Assembly (NCBI RefSeq): GCF_000482745.1
Contig: NZ_AXWQ01000004.1
Location: 62,001 to 126,000, forward strand
Length of the DNA stretch: 64,000 nt
Source: Oleidesulfovibrio alaskensis DSM 16109
Lineage (GTDB): Bacteria > Desulfobacterota > Desulfovibrionia > Desulfovibrionales > Desulfovibrionaceae
Direction of reading: 5' to 3'
Of this stretch, positions 8,728-17,445 are shown one piece after another (position 1 is the first letter of the stretch; each line of letters starts with the position of its first letter). The notes under the pieces are model-generated. The model ran no database searches. It saw nothing but the letters and a program-made list of their open reading frames with translations, and was not told where the DNA came from. The position numbers were made by a program, and so were the translations under genes.

Positions 8728-9831
8728 TCAGTGGGCATCATGAATGTAATCATCCGGAATAACACGCCCTCTCGGCATAGTTTCCAGTTCGAGCGAATGA
8801 TGAAGCCCTTCGGATGCCAGCAACCAGCCCGTGTAGGCAATCATGGCCCCGTTGTCAGTACATAATGCAGGGGACGGCAAATGCAAGTGCAGGCCTTCTT
8901 CGGCGGCAAGACGTTGCATTGAAGTACGCACACGGCTGTTTGCAGCCACCCCGCCCGCGACCACCACAGACCGGATTTGCCCACGCCCTCCCAGACGCTG
9001 CAACGCCCTGCGGGTTTTAATGTACAACGTATCAGCCACAGCCGCATTAAATGATGCGCAAACAAGCGGCATATCTGCAGACATACCCGACGGCAGCACA
9101 TTGTTCTGCAGCATGGCCTGCAGCTCGGATTCCGCCGGCGGAGCCGCAAGCGCTGTGCCACCGTGAGCTTTCAACCACGTGGAAACTGCTGTCTTCAAGC
9201 CGCTGAAGCTGAAATCGAGATTGTCATTATCGGTGTAGGGCCGCGGGAACATGCTGTCATCAGGGTCAGCCATATGCCCCAATACATCAATAAAGCGCCC
9301 GCCGGGATACGGCAGATTGAGCATTTTTGCCACTTTATCAAAGGCCTCACCGGCGGCATCATCCAGAGTGCGCCCCACCAGCGTGAAATTACGAGGCGAA
9401 TCAATCCGGTAAAGATGGGTGTGCCCGCCGGAAACAAGAACTCCCAGAGCAGGAAAAACAAGGCGGTGCTCCAGCCCCGCAGCCAGCAGGTGAGCATGCA
9501 GATGATTGACACCTACCAGCCGCTGGCCTCCGGCCAATGCCAGCCCCTTGGCAAACCCCACCCCCACGAGGAGGCTTCCCAGCAAACCCGGCCCACGGGC
9601 TACAGAAATCACATCAATATCCTGAACGCCAAGTCCGCACCGGAGCATAAGCGAATCAAACATGCGCCCAATCAACCGGTAATGCTCGCGCGAGGCCAGT
9701 TCAGGCACAACCCCGCCAAAAAGCGCATGCAGTTCCGCCTGTGTGGACATCACAGCATCGACCAGACGGCCGTCGTCCACTATGGCCAGAGCAGTCTCGT
9801 CACAGCTTGATTCAATACCTAAACAACGCAT
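8728..9831 (-). CDS. tsaD: tRNA N6-adenosine threonylcarbamoyltransferase TsaD
   Basis: Transfers the threonylcarbamoyl group to A37 of tRNAs that read ANN codons, working with TsaB, TsaE and TsaC. The 367-residue protein begins MRCLGIESSCDETALAI and has the metal-binding HAHLLA region (VNHLHAHLLAAGLE), the ASKH-fold motif SGGHTHLY, DDAAGEAFDKVAKMLNLPYP and the C-terminal AGGVAANSRVR and CTDNGAMIAY. These match the family throughout. The ATG at 9831 is chosen over a GTG three codons upstream because it gives the family N-terminus and has a G-rich element before it. It follows fbp by 78 nt on the same strand. Confidence 0.96.
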   Translation of the reverse strand: MRCLGIESSCDETALAIVDDGRLVDAVMSTQAELHALFGGVVPELASREHYRLIGRMFDSLMLRCGLGVQDIDVISVARGPGLLGSLLVGVGFAKGLALAGGQRLVGVNHLHAHLLAAGLEHRLVFPALGVLVSGGHTHLYRIDSPRNFTLVGRTLDDAAGEAFDKVAKMLNLPYPGGRFIDVLGHMADPDDSMFPRPYTDNDNLDFSFSGLKTAVSTWLKAHGGTALAAPPAESELQAMLQNNVLPSGMSADMPLVCASFNAAVADTLYIKTRRALQRLGGRGQIRSVVVAGGVAANSRVRTSMQRLAAEEGLHLHLPSPALCTDNGAMIAYTGWLLASEGLHHSLELETMPRGRVIPDDYIHDAH

Positions 9832-9909
9832 ACGCCCCACCGCACAGAAATGAAGCCGGCAGCCCCGGAAGCAGGACAGCCGGCCATTGAATCACCTTGC
9901 TCCGGCACC

Positions 9910-10926
9910 TCAGGAGTGACGCCGGTAAATTGCTTCCACTGCATCAACATCACCCGCCGACCCGATAAAGAGCGGCACCCGCTGATGCAGTTCTCCGGGT
10001 ACGATATCGAGAATGCGCTTTGTACCGTCTGTGGCACGACCTCCTGCCTGCTCAGCCAGAAAAGCCAGCGGCGAAGCTTCGCACATCAGACGCAGCTTGC
10101 CCTGAGGCTTTTCGGGAAGCCGGTAGTCCATGGGATACATAAAGATACCGCCATAAAACAGGTTGCGGTGAAAATCAGCAACCAACGAGCCGACATAGCG
10201 CAGCGAATACGGCTTGCCCAGAGGATTGTCCGGCCCTTTGAAATAATTGACCACCTCGCGGGTGGGTTCATCCCAGTAGTGCCAGTACGATTCGTTCACC
10301 GAATAAATTCTGCCCTGCTCGGGGTAGCGGATATCGGGATGGGACAGCAGGAACTCGCCGACACTGGGGTCCAGCGTAAATCCGTGCACGCCCTGCCCCG
10401 AAGAATACACCAGCATGGTAGAAGGGCCGTACAGGAAATACCCTGCGGCAACCTGCTCCACCCCGCTCTGCAATACATCGCCCAAGGTCACGTCTTTACT
10501 TCCCGACGCTCCCGGCTTGCGCTTGAGGATGGAAAAAATCGTCCCCACGTTGATGTTGACATCAATATTGGAAGAACCGTCAAGGGGATCAAAAATCAGA
10601 ATGTAATCTCCGGCCTCAAACCGTTCGGGCACTCTGATGAGATCTGCATTTTCTTCAGAAGCCATGGCGCACAGCACACCGGTGCGTTCCATCCTGTGAA
10701 TGAGCACTCTGTTGGCATATTCATCAAGCTTCTGGACGTGTTCACCCTGCACGTTTACCTGTCCGGTGCCGCCAAGCACGTCGAGCAGACCGGCTTTATT
10801 CACACTCTTGGATATAATTTTGGCAGCCAGAATCAGATCGTACAGCAGTGCTGTAAACTGCCCCGTTGCAGCAGGCGATTTAGTCTGGTGCAGCAGCAGA
10901 TGTTCAGTCACGGTAACCTGTCGCAT
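9910..10926 (-). CDS. fbp: Fructose-1,6-bisphosphatase, class I
   Basis: Hydrolyses fructose-1,6-bisphosphate to fructose-6-phosphate, the committed step of gluconeogenesis. The 338-residue protein has the metal-binding motif FDPLDGSSNIDVNINVGTIF near residue 120, the substrate-binding NESYWHYWD region and the C-terminal active-site segment CEASPLAFLAEQAGG. Length and motifs fit class I. AAGGAG lies upstream of the ATG at 10926. The upstream SPOR lipoprotein gene ends 25 nt before the start. Together with the PEP synthase at 19-22.6 kb it indicates that the organism makes sugars from pyruvate. Confidence 0.95.
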   Translation of the reverse strand: MRQVTVTEHLLLHQTKSPAATGQFTALLYDLILAAKIISKSVNKAGLLDVLGGTGQVNVQGEHVQKLDEYANRVLIHRMERTGVLCAMASEENADLIRVPERFEAGDYILIFDPLDGSSNIDVNINVGTIFSILKRKPGASGSKDVTLGDVLQSGVEQVAAGYFLYGPSTMLVYSSGQGVHGFTLDPSVGEFLLSHPDIRYPEQGRIYSVNESYWHYWDEPTREVVNYFKGPDNPLGKPYSLRYVGSLVADFHRNLFYGGIFMYPMDYRLPEKPQGKLRLMCEASPLAFLAEQAGGRATDGTKRILDIVPGELHQRVPLFIGSAGDVDAVEAIYRRHS

Positions 10927-10951
10927 TATGTCTCCTTATCAGTTCACCGTA

Positions 10952-12217
10952 TTAGGGACATTGCTTGCGTCGGCTGACAACACCGGCATCAAGAATCTCT
11001 ATATTGTAATCAAAGCCGGTTCCGGCTTTCACAAAATCACGCACTCTGTTCCATGCATCAGCGGAGTCACGGTAATCCCCTATCTGCACGATGTTCCAGA
11101 GCTGACCATCTTTATCGTACAGCTTCATCGTACAGGGATCGAAACCGGCGTCACGAAGCAGTGCCACACGTTCGGCAGCATAGTTCCCGTTGATAAATGC
11201 TCCGATCTGCACAGAGTAAACATAATCTGTCGTAGGAGGTGCAGGAGCAGGCTCTTCATGCAGCCCCGGCATCACACTGCCTGACGGCAGTTCATCCGAC
11301 GGCAGGTCTTCAGCAGCGGGAGCAACAGTCTGCGCGCGCGCAGCCATGGCAGAAGAATCAACCTCGGTCTGTGCTGCCGCAGGCCCGTTCCGCAAGGCTT
11401 CGCGAGTTTCAAACCATGCGGCAAGCGCCGCCATGGCGGCGGGGTCTTCCGGGTAAGAATCCACAGAAGCGGCATACACCAGAGGCACTCCGCCCAGATA
11501 GCGGGCTATCCACAAAAAATGTCCGCGTTCGTCTTCCGCTTCGCCCGTCACATCGCTTTTCAGCGCTGCCGACCAGTCGACAGCGGCAAGCGGCGTCTGG
11601 TCGTACACATATTTACCGGGCCACAGCACCGCGTCACGGGAAACAAGAACAATGTCGCCGGGGCTCGGGCTGTACGCCAGCAGATTGCGTATGTCAAAGT
11701 GTGCCACCAGCAACCCTTTGACCTCGCGCCCCGAAAAAACAGGATTGGCCAGATAAAACTCCGGTCCGACGGGATTGGCTTCGGCATACCCCCGCATTGC
11801 GCGTTCAGGGGCATTTTCATCTTTTTCAAGCAACGGCGCATAATTGTATGCCTTCAGCTCAAGCTCGGGCTGGCGCAACAGCACATTGCCGTCAGCATCA
11901 ACCACGGCGACACCGCTCACCCACGGGAAACGCTCCAGAAAACCGGCAACCCATTCGTCAGAAGGAAAAGTGTCCTGATTTTCCAGCACACGGCGCATCT
12001 GCTCCAGCTGCTCGTCCATTGCCGTGAAAACCGTGGCTATCTTGGATTCCACAGGCATGACGTCCAGTTCCTGATCCGTGTCCAGCGCAGCGGGTGTATT
12101 TACATACGTCCGGTACAGCTTACGGGTATCCTTCCAGTAATTCTTTGCATCCTGTTTGCAACCGGTTAAGGCCGCAAGCAGCATGACCAATAAAAAGAGT
12201 CGCCCAAAGCGAATCAC
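10952..12217 (-). CDS. Lipoprotein with Cache-like sensory region and C-terminal SPOR domain
   Basis: Predicted exported lipoprotein of 421 residues. The N-terminus is a lipoprotein signal ending LLAALTGC. Residues of about 40 to 250 resemble an extracytoplasmic Cache-type ligand-binding fold (PWVSGVAVVDADGNVLLRQP, ILVSRD-like GDIVLVSRDAV), followed by a proline and alanine-rich linker of about 60 residues and a SPOR domain (YVYSVQIGAFINGNYAAERV ... WNIVQIGDY). SPOR domains bind denuded septal peptidoglycan, so a place at the division site is likely; the Cache assignment is my inference. A GTG start at 12217 follows AGGAG. It lies between a TPR gene and fbp in the long pgsA-to-bamD run, which also holds an ftsB-like gene. 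Confidence 0.7.
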   Translation of the reverse strand: MIRFGRLFLLVMLLAALTGCKQDAKNYWKDTRKLYRTYVNTPAALDTDQELDVMPVESKIATVFTAMDEQLEQMRRVLENQDTFPSDEWVAGFLERFPWVSGVAVVDADGNVLLRQPELELKAYNYAPLLEKDENAPERAMRGYAEANPVGPEFYLANPVFSGREVKGLLVAHFDIRNLLAYSPSPGDIVLVSRDAVLWPGKYVYDQTPLAAVDWSAALKSDVTGEAEDERGHFLWIARYLGGVPLVYAASVDSYPEDPAAMAALAAWFETREALRNGPAAAQTEVDSSAMAARAQTVAPAAEDLPSDELPSGSVMPGLHEEPAPAPPTTDYVYSVQIGAFINGNYAAERVALLRDAGFDPCTMKLYDKDGQLWNIVQIGDYRDSADAWNRVRDFVKAGTGFDYNIEILDAGVVSRRKQCP

Positions 12218-12260
12218 GTAACTCTCCTGATATAAATAGATAAAAACGAAAGCGCCTGAC

Positions 12261-13205
12261 TTAGCCGGCAGCGCGGGCCTCTAGGCGTTCCGCAAGGGTT
12301 TCCAGCATGGTCAGCAGCTTGTGCTTTGAGTGCAGGGGCTGTTCCGCCCCTTCTTCTTTGACAGCGCCTGCTGAACCGGCAAGCGCCAGAGAATCTTTTC
12401 TGGCCATGATATCGCGGCGCACTTCGCTGTCTGCCGTACCTGCAAGCAGCTCATCAAGGATTTCCATGGCCCCCTTGATATCCCCCTGCTGTGCCAGCAC
12501 TTCAGCCATGGAGCGCGTGCGCAGCGACAACGGTTCATCAGGGATGTCATCGTCCTCGTCGGCCTGAGCCTCTGAAATTATGTCAGCTTTGTATGTGACT
12601 CCGCCGGACGGCACAGCCTCCGGCGCAGCCGGACTTATCTGAGTATTATCCGTTGCGGCAGCCACAGCTTCAGTGCCGCATTCCTGCTCCAGCCCGCCAC
12701 CTGCCGCCTCAGCGGCATCATCCTGATGCACCGGGGGTGCGGCAGCATGCGCGGGGGGGTAAACAGCAGGTTCATCATCTCCGGCACCGCCGGGGCAGGT
12801 CCCCAGCGAACGAAGCCCCTGTTCGATGACAGCAGCCCACGAAACAGGTGTGTCGCCGAATGAGGCAGCAAGAAAATCAAGAGCCAGCGAAGCATCGCGC
12901 GAGTCCGGCTGAGCCGCCAGCGTACGGCCCCATGCCTGCCAGAACTGGGGGTATCTGCGCAGTCTGTCACTCAGCGCTTCAGCTTCGTCATCTGCTTCAA
13001 GTTCGCGTCCGAGTGTGTCAAGACACTCGATAAGCAGCATCCGCGCTTCAAGATGCTCCGGATGCCGCTCCAGCCCCTGCCGCAGCGTTTCAACTGCTTC
13101 CGCGGGCTGTCCGTTATCCGAAAACAGCCTGGCAAGGGGAAAAAACACTTTAGAGCTTGGCTCAAGCTCAAGAACTTCACGATACCACTTAATCTTCTCG
13201 TTCAT
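12261..13205 (-). CDS. Tetratricopeptide-repeat protein
   Basis: Protein of about 314 residues without signal peptide or membrane segment. Residues 1 to about 130 hold TPR-like helices (EVLELEPSSKVFFPLARLFS, PAEAVETLRQGLERHPEHLE, ARMLLIECLDTLGRELEADD). A long low-complexity stretch rich in alanine, proline and acidic residues follows, and near residue 240 a further repeat-like segment (LAQQGDIKGAMEILDELLAG). TPR proteins are scaffolds, so the partner cannot be named. The ATG at 13205 (MNEKIKWYREV) follows GGGAG and overlaps the end of the ftsB-like gene by 17 nt, which suggests a functional or translational link with it. Confidence 0.7.
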   Translation of the reverse strand: MNEKIKWYREVLELEPSSKVFFPLARLFSDNGQPAEAVETLRQGLERHPEHLEARMLLIECLDTLGRELEADDEAEALSDRLRRYPQFWQAWGRTLAAQPDSRDASLALDFLAASFGDTPVSWAAVIEQGLRSLGTCPGGAGDDEPAVYPPAHAAAPPVHQDDAAEAAGGGLEQECGTEAVAAATDNTQISPAAPEAVPSGGVTYKADIISEAQADEDDDIPDEPLSLRTRSMAEVLAQQGDIKGAMEILDELLAGTADSEVRRDIMARKDSLALAGSAGAVKEEGAEQPLHSKHKLLTMLETLAERLEARAAG

Positions 13206-13515
13206 CCGGAGCCGCTCCCAAAGTTCCCTGTGACGCCTTTCCGGAAAAGATATACAGAATTTCGTCTTCGCGGACAAAGTTCATTCTTTTTCGGACCATC
13301 TTTTCAATATACCGGCCGTCAGACTGTAATAAACGGATTTCTCTGCTCAGGGCGATGTTGCGGTTATCAAGCGAAGCAATCTGCGCCTGCAACCGTTTGT
13401 ACTGCGATTTCAAATCATTATAGGCAATCACGCCTTGCGTTCCCCAGATAAGCGTATACAGCATTATCATATTGAACAGCAAAGAACCGCCCAGAGCAAT
13501 ATGGCGCCAGAGCAT
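13189..13515 (-). CDS. ftsB: FtsB/DivIC-type septum formation protein
   Basis: Short bitopic membrane protein of 108 residues: one N-terminal transmembrane helix (IALGGSLLFNMIMLYTLIWG), then a coiled coil (YNDLKSQYKRLQAQIASLDNRN, SREIRLLQSD) and the conserved end EKMVRKRMNFVREDEILYIF that marks the FtsB/DivIC family. These proteins bridge FtsL and FtsQ in the divisome. It starts 2 nt after the stop of the upstream small gene without a clear Shine-Dalgarno sequence, so it probably depends on coupled translation, and it overlaps the downstream TPR gene by 17 nt. Confidence 0.82.
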   Translation of the reverse strand: MLWRHIALGGSLLFNMIMLYTLIWGTQGVIAYNDLKSQYKRLQAQIASLDNRNIALSREIRLLQSDGRYIEKMVRKRMNFVREDEILYIFSGKASQGTLGAAPDERED

Positions 13516-13517
13516 GG

Positions 13518-13790
13518 TTACTGCAGATAGTGGCGGGCAGCCTGCTGTTTCCGGTACAGAGACAAGGGCCCTTCCAGTTCTTTCAGAAAATTGGCTGTGG
13601 CTTTTTCAATGCGCAGCACATCATCCTCTTCAAGATCAACGCTATCGAGCTTTTTCATGAACGTCTTCAGCATATTGAGTTCTTTCATGAGATCGTGCCC
13701 GATTTCAAGATCCTCAAGATCAGGTTCCAGTTCCAGAATGGTCTGCAAACAGTTCCGCAAGCGGCTCTGCAATTCGTCATGTTCCTGCAC
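13518..13790 (-). CDS. Small acidic helical protein of unknown function
   Basis: Predicted 90-residue, mostly alpha-helical protein rich in leucine and acidic residues (LRNCLQTILELEPDLEDLEI, LKTFMKKLDSVDLEEDDVLR). I do not recognise a named family; it may be a lineage-restricted gene. The GTG at 13790 is chosen because AGGAG lies about 6 nt upstream; a GTG two codons earlier would sit directly on that element. It lies between pgsA and ftsB with 2 nt to the latter, so a role in the envelope or division is possible but unsupported by sequence. Confidence 0.65.
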   Translation of the reverse strand: MQEHDELQSRLRNCLQTILELEPDLEDLEIGHDLMKELNMLKTFMKKLDSVDLEEDDVLRIEKATANFLKELEGPLSLYRKQQAARHYLQ

Positions 13791-13850
13791 GATCACTCTC
13801 CTGAGAACCTGCAGCCTCTGAACAACGCGGAAAACCGCGCCTGCCGGCTA

Positions 13851-14402
13851 TTAACCGGCATCCGCCGTGCGCCAGTTTTTATAAAACGCATACAGGTAGT
13901 TTCCACCAGAAAATACCGTGAGAATCAACGCCATGTAAAGCAGAAACTGTCCCGCGGGGTTAGGGTCGAATCCGAACCACGGGTAATGCAGAAGCAGCGG
14001 GGTCAAAGCCAGCATCTGAAGCACGGTTTTCATCTTGCCGAATTTATCGGCGGCAATGACCACGCCTTCGTCTGCGGCAATGGCGCGCAGCCCTGTAACC
14101 ATAAGCTCGCGGCAGATAATGACAATAACAACCCATGCAGGCACCCAGCCCAGCGCGGACAGCATGACAAGTACCGAACTGATAAGCAGCTTGTCCGCCA
14201 GCGGATCAAGAAATTTACCAAAGCTGGTCACCGTGTTGGAGCGTCTTGCAATGTGCCCGTCCACCATGTCTGAAAGCGCGGCAAGTATGAAACCCAGCAT
14301 GGCCAGCAGACAGGTTATCCGACCGGGAAAATACAGAAAAACAACAATCAGGGGCACAATGACAATACGGAACAGCGTGATTTTATTTGCCAAGGTAAGC
14401 AT
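13851..14402 (-). CDS. pgsA: CDP-diacylglycerol--glycerol-3-phosphate 3-phosphatidyltransferase
   Basis: Integral membrane enzyme that makes phosphatidylglycerol-phosphate from CDP-diacylglycerol and glycerol-3-phosphate. The 183-residue protein opens with LANKITLFRIVIVPLIV and carries the full CDP-alcohol phosphotransferase motif, DMVDGHIARR continuing to GKFLDPLADK (D-G-x2-A-R-x8-G-x3-D-x3-D). Several hydrophobic helices follow. It is the first gene of the long minus-strand run that ends with bamD. A G-rich element precedes the ATG at 14402. Confidence 0.94.
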   Translation of the reverse strand: MLTLANKITLFRIVIVPLIVVFLYFPGRITCLLAMLGFILAALSDMVDGHIARRSNTVTSFGKFLDPLADKLLISSVLVMLSALGWVPAWVVIVIICRELMVTGLRAIAADEGVVIAADKFGKMKTVLQMLALTPLLLHYPWFGFDPNPAGQFLLYMALILTVFSGGNYLYAFYKNWRTADAG

Positions 14403-14491
14403 CGGAAACTGACCCCCATGTCACATTACAATATATTGGCACAAAAAAGCTATACAGCAAAAAAACAGAACTGGCGACCCGCAGCGGGCGG

Positions 14492-14520
14492 CATAAAACA
14501 GCGGGGCCGGAAGGCCCCGC
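14492..14520 (-). terminator. Intrinsic terminator after the mrp-type ATPase gene
   Basis: Perfect 8-bp stem GCGGGGCC / GGCCCCGC with a GGAA loop (on the plus strand) begins 4 nt after the gene's stop, followed on the minus strand by TGTTTTA. The T-run is short, but position and stem strength fit a terminator. Confidence 0.85.
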
Positions 14521-14524
14521 ATTA

Positions 14525-15421
14525 TCAGGCATGAACACTGGCTATGACTTCCAGGCTGTTCTCACAGGCGTGCACGATGTTCTCTGCCAGATCCAGAAAT
14601 CCCTTCTTGGCGTGGGAATCTTCTTCCAGCAGCACCACCGGCCGGCCCACATCAGCGGCCACCACTGTGGCAGGGTCCAGCGGCACAGCCCCGAGAAAGG
14701 GCAAGCCGTAACGTTCTGCAAGCGCCTTGCCCCCGCCCTTTTTGAACAGAGAAATCTCTCCGCCGCAATGAGGACAGACCAGTCCGCTCATGTTTTCGAC
14801 TATGCCGAGAACATTGGACTGGGCGTACTGCAAAAAGTTGATGGCCTTGCGCACATCAGCCAGTGAAACCTCCTGCGGGGTGGTCACCACCACACAGAGA
14901 GCGTCGGGAATCGTCTTGAGCACGGTCATATGCTCGTCGCCGGTGCCGGGAGGCGAATCAATAAGCAGAAAGTCGAGTTCTCCCCACTCCACATCGGAAA
15001 CAAACTGGCGGATGGCTGCTGTTTTTTTGGGGCCGCGCCACAGAACCGCGGAATCCTTGTCACGCAGCAGAGAGTCCATGGAAACCACAAAAAGATTCTC
15101 GCTGTAGGGGGCGGGACAGATGCGGCGGGTCTTCTCGTCCACTTCCAGTCCCGATTTGATACCCAGCAGATTGGGCACACTGGGACCGTGGATATCCACA
15201 TCCAGAATTCCCACTTTGAACCCTTTGGCTGCCAGAGCAGCCGCGGTATTGACTGTAACGGAGCTTTTTCCTACTCCGCCTTTGCCGCTCATCACAAAGA
15301 GCTTGTACCGGATACGCTGCAGCACGGACTGGATATTCAATTCCTGCTGGGAAACCCCGAAGGCGTTTTTGGCGATATCGCCGTCCTTCACACTGTCGGG
15401 ACGGCTTTTACATGACGACAT
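14525..15421 (-). CDS. Mrp/ApbC (NBP35-type) Fe-S cluster carrier ATPase
   Basis: Cytoplasmic P-loop ATPase thought to carry Fe-S clusters to target proteins. The 298-residue protein has the deviant Walker A motif MSGKGGVGKSSVTVNTA near residue 44, DVDIHGPSVPNLLGI, the switch LLIDSPPGTGDEHM, and the cluster-binding CxxC pair in MSGLVCPHCGG. The N-terminal MIP18-like domain of E. coli Mrp is absent, replaced by a short leader, as is common in anaerobes. GGAG precedes the ATG at 15421. It follows a DedA-like gene on the same strand and ends at a terminator. Confidence 0.93.
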   Translation of the reverse strand: MSSCKSRPDSVKDGDIAKNAFGVSQQELNIQSVLQRIRYKLFVMSGKGGVGKSSVTVNTAAALAAKGFKVGILDVDIHGPSVPNLLGIKSGLEVDEKTRRICPAPYSENLFVVSMDSLLRDKDSAVLWRGPKKTAAIRQFVSDVEWGELDFLLIDSPPGTGDEHMTVLKTIPDALCVVVTTPQEVSLADVRKAINFLQYAQSNVLGIVENMSGLVCPHCGGEISLFKKGGGKALAERYGLPFLGAVPLDPATVVAADVGRPVVLLEEDSHAKKGFLDLAENIVHACENSLEVIASVHA

Positions 15422-15500
15422 GGCTCACACTCCTTACAAATGGACCGGTGGGGCACAACTCCCAGCCGGCAGACAACCCCGCTTTGGCAGGGGCAGCAAA

Positions 15501-16088
15501 TCACTTCAGATATCTGATTGCAAAAAATCCGGCTATACCGAGTATCGTAAAAACAATCAGCACCAGATCAAAACGCTTTTCGAGGAAAAAACGCACCCGT
15601 TCACCGAAAAGATAAATCAGACCGGCAATGGCAAAAAAGCGAAGGCCGCGACTTAGCACGGAAGCGATGATAAACACCATGAAATCAATGCGGAAGGCTC
15701 CGGCGGTAAGCGTACATACCTTATAGGGCACAGGTGTGAGTCCCGCTATGGCCACAGCCCACGCATCATAAGTCTCGTACCAGACTCTGATGGCATCATA
15801 TTTATCAAGCAGTCCGTAAAAGCGGACAATAGGCATGCCTGCCACTTCCATAAAATAATACCCGAGAAAATATCCGACAATACCGCCCAGCAGAGAGGAG
15901 ACAAGACAGATAAAAGCAAGGCGGAAGGCTTTGTCACGCCGTGCAAGCGCCATGGGGATAAGCAGCAAATCGGGGGGAACGGGGAAAAAAACAGACTCGG
16001 TAAAGGAAACGATAGCAAGCACACGGGTGGCCCCGGCGCTGTCGGCCATGCGCCACAGACGGTCAAGCATAGGTTTGAAAAAGCTCAT
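15501..16088 (-). CDS. DedA/YqaA-type membrane protein (VTT domain)
   Basis: Integral membrane protein of 195 residues with about five hydrophobic segments. It has the marks of the SNARE-associated/VTT family: SFTESVFFPVPPDLLLIPM near the N-terminus, the glycine-rich LVSSLLGGIVGYFLGYYF and the re-entrant loop AIAGLTPVPYKVCTLTAGAF. Family members are implicated in lipid flipping and membrane homeostasis; the substrate here is unknown. A ribosome binding site (AGGACGG) lies before the ATG at 16088. The gene begins 9 nt after pcm and is followed by the mrp-type gene. Confidence 0.86.
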   Translation of the reverse strand: MSFFKPMLDRLWRMADSAGATRVLAIVSFTESVFFPVPPDLLLIPMALARRDKAFRLAFICLVSSLLGGIVGYFLGYYFMEVAGMPIVRFYGLLDKYDAIRVWYETYDAWAVAIAGLTPVPYKVCTLTAGAFRIDFMVFIIASVLSRGLRFFAIAGLIYLFGERVRFFLEKRFDLVLIVFTILGIAGFFAIRYLK

Positions 16089-16097
16089 TGCGCCGTC

Positions 16098-16739
16098 CTA
16101 CCATCCGTGGTTGCCGACAAGGTCCACAAAGGCCACCTTGCCATAATTTTCATACGACAATGCGCCGTCGTTCTTATGCATCAAAAAAAGCTCCTGTTCG
16201 CGCCGCGAAGCGCCCACAGGTATGGCCATGGTGCCGGGGTCTGCCAGCTGTTCCGCCAGCGGCTCGGGAATGCCGGGCCCTCCGGCCGTGACGATGATTC
16301 TGTCAAAAGGTGCTGCCAGCGGCCAGCCCATGGTGCCGTCATCCAGCTTTGTCCGTATTCTGGCGTATCCCAGCCTGCGCAGCAGGCCGCGTGCATGGGC
16401 CTGCAGTCCCGCAATTCTTTCCACGGTATAGACTTCGGCTCCCATTTCAGCCAGCACGGCCGCCTGATAGCCGGACCCTGTCCCTATTTCAAGCACACGC
16501 ATTCCCGGAGTGACTCGCAGAATCTGTGACATCAGCGCCACGATGAACGGCTGCGAGATGGTCTGACCATAGCCTATGGGAAGCGGATGGTCCTCATAGG
16601 CCTGCGCCTGCAGAGCCTCCTGAACAAAAAGATGTCTGGGTATCTTGCGCATGGCGGCCAGCACGGCGGGGTCTGTTATTCCCCTCGCTGTTAGCTGCTC
16701 GCGCACCATACGTTCTCTGCTGCGCCTTTTATCAATCAT
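16098..16739 (-). CDS. pcm: Protein-L-isoaspartate O-methyltransferase
   Basis: Methylates damaged L-isoaspartyl residues with SAM, starting their repair. The 213-residue protein has the family N-terminus (RERMVREQLTARGI), the substrate loop LPIGYGQTISQPFIVALM and the SAM-binding VLEIGTGSGYQAAVLAEMGA followed by YTVERI. Length is normal. It is the first gene of a three-gene run with a DedA-like gene and the Mrp ATPase, and is divergent from the CBS-domain gene with 194 nt between the two starts, in which I found no convincing promoter. Confidence 0.95.
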   Translation of the reverse strand: MIDKRRSRERMVREQLTARGITDPAVLAAMRKIPRHLFVQEALQAQAYEDHPLPIGYGQTISQPFIVALMSQILRVTPGMRVLEIGTGSGYQAAVLAEMGAEVYTVERIAGLQAHARGLLRRLGYARIRTKLDDGTMGWPLAAPFDRIIVTAGGPGIPEPLAEQLADPGTMAIPVGASRREQELFLMHKNDGALSYENYGKVAFVDLVGNHGW

Positions 16740-16933
16740 AGCGTGTGGCTTTCCTTCGAGCCCGTTGTGGCCTGTGCCGCCGACAATAACAGGCGGGGCT
16801 TCGGTTGGAAATCAGATTTTCGCCTCTAAGTCAACCTTGGTGCAGGATAAACATCCCGCACATGAAGCGCTTCCCGTCTTGACATCCGGCCAGAGTATGC
16901 GAAACTTCCACGAAACAAGTCCGGGAGGCGTCC

Positions 16934-17362
16934 ATGCTTAATGTCGGTGACCTGATGACTACGGAGCTGTTCACCCTGCTGGAAACAGATACCCTCAAAA
17001 CCGCCCGCTCGCTCATGCAGCTGGCCCGTATCCGGCACATCCCCATCGTGGATGAGCACGGACGGTTCATAGGCCTGCTGACACACAGGGACATACTCGA
17101 GGCCACTATTTCCCGCTTTGCAGAAGTGGAGAACTCTGTACAGGACGAAATAGACTCCGGCATTCCCGTCAGTGAGATCATGCGCACGGATGTCCGCAGA
17201 GTCCCCCCCGACATGCGGCTGCGTGATGCCGCGGAAATGCTTTTCCGACACAAATACGGGTGCCTGCCCGTTGTGGAAAGCGGCATTCTTGTGGGTATTG
17301 TGACGGAAGCTGATTTTCTCAAGCTGACCATCAGCCTTCTGGACGCTGTAGAAACCGTGTAG
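16934..17362 (+). CDS. Protein with two CBS domains
   Basis: A 142-residue protein made of a single pair of CBS motifs, the first at LNVGDLMTTELFTLLETDTL to THRDILEAT and the second at VSEIMRTDVRRVPPDMRLRD to VTEADFLKL. Stand-alone CBS pairs bind adenine nucleotides and regulate partners, here unknown. GGGAGG lies upstream of the ATG at 16934. The next gene, an M23 peptidase, begins 83 nt later on the same strand and may be co-transcribed. Confidence 0.88.
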   Translation: MLNVGDLMTTELFTLLETDTLKTARSLMQLARIRHIPIVDEHGRFIGLLTHRDILEATISRFAEVENSVQDEIDSGIPVSEIMRTDVRRVPPDMRLRDAAEMLFRHKYGCLPVVESGILVGIVTEADFLKLTISLLDAVETV

Positions 17363-17445
17363 GCGCGACGCGTCTGCCTTTTTGTATCAGAGACCGGCCG
17401 CTCGCCATGCGGGCGGCCATTGCATTGCACTGGAGTCAGATTTCT

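Noticed and set aside
16740..16933. TTGACA (about 16879) upstream of the CBS gene as a promoter
   Set aside because: No -10 hexamer at 16 to 18 nt; a start within the gap is likely but cannot be placed.
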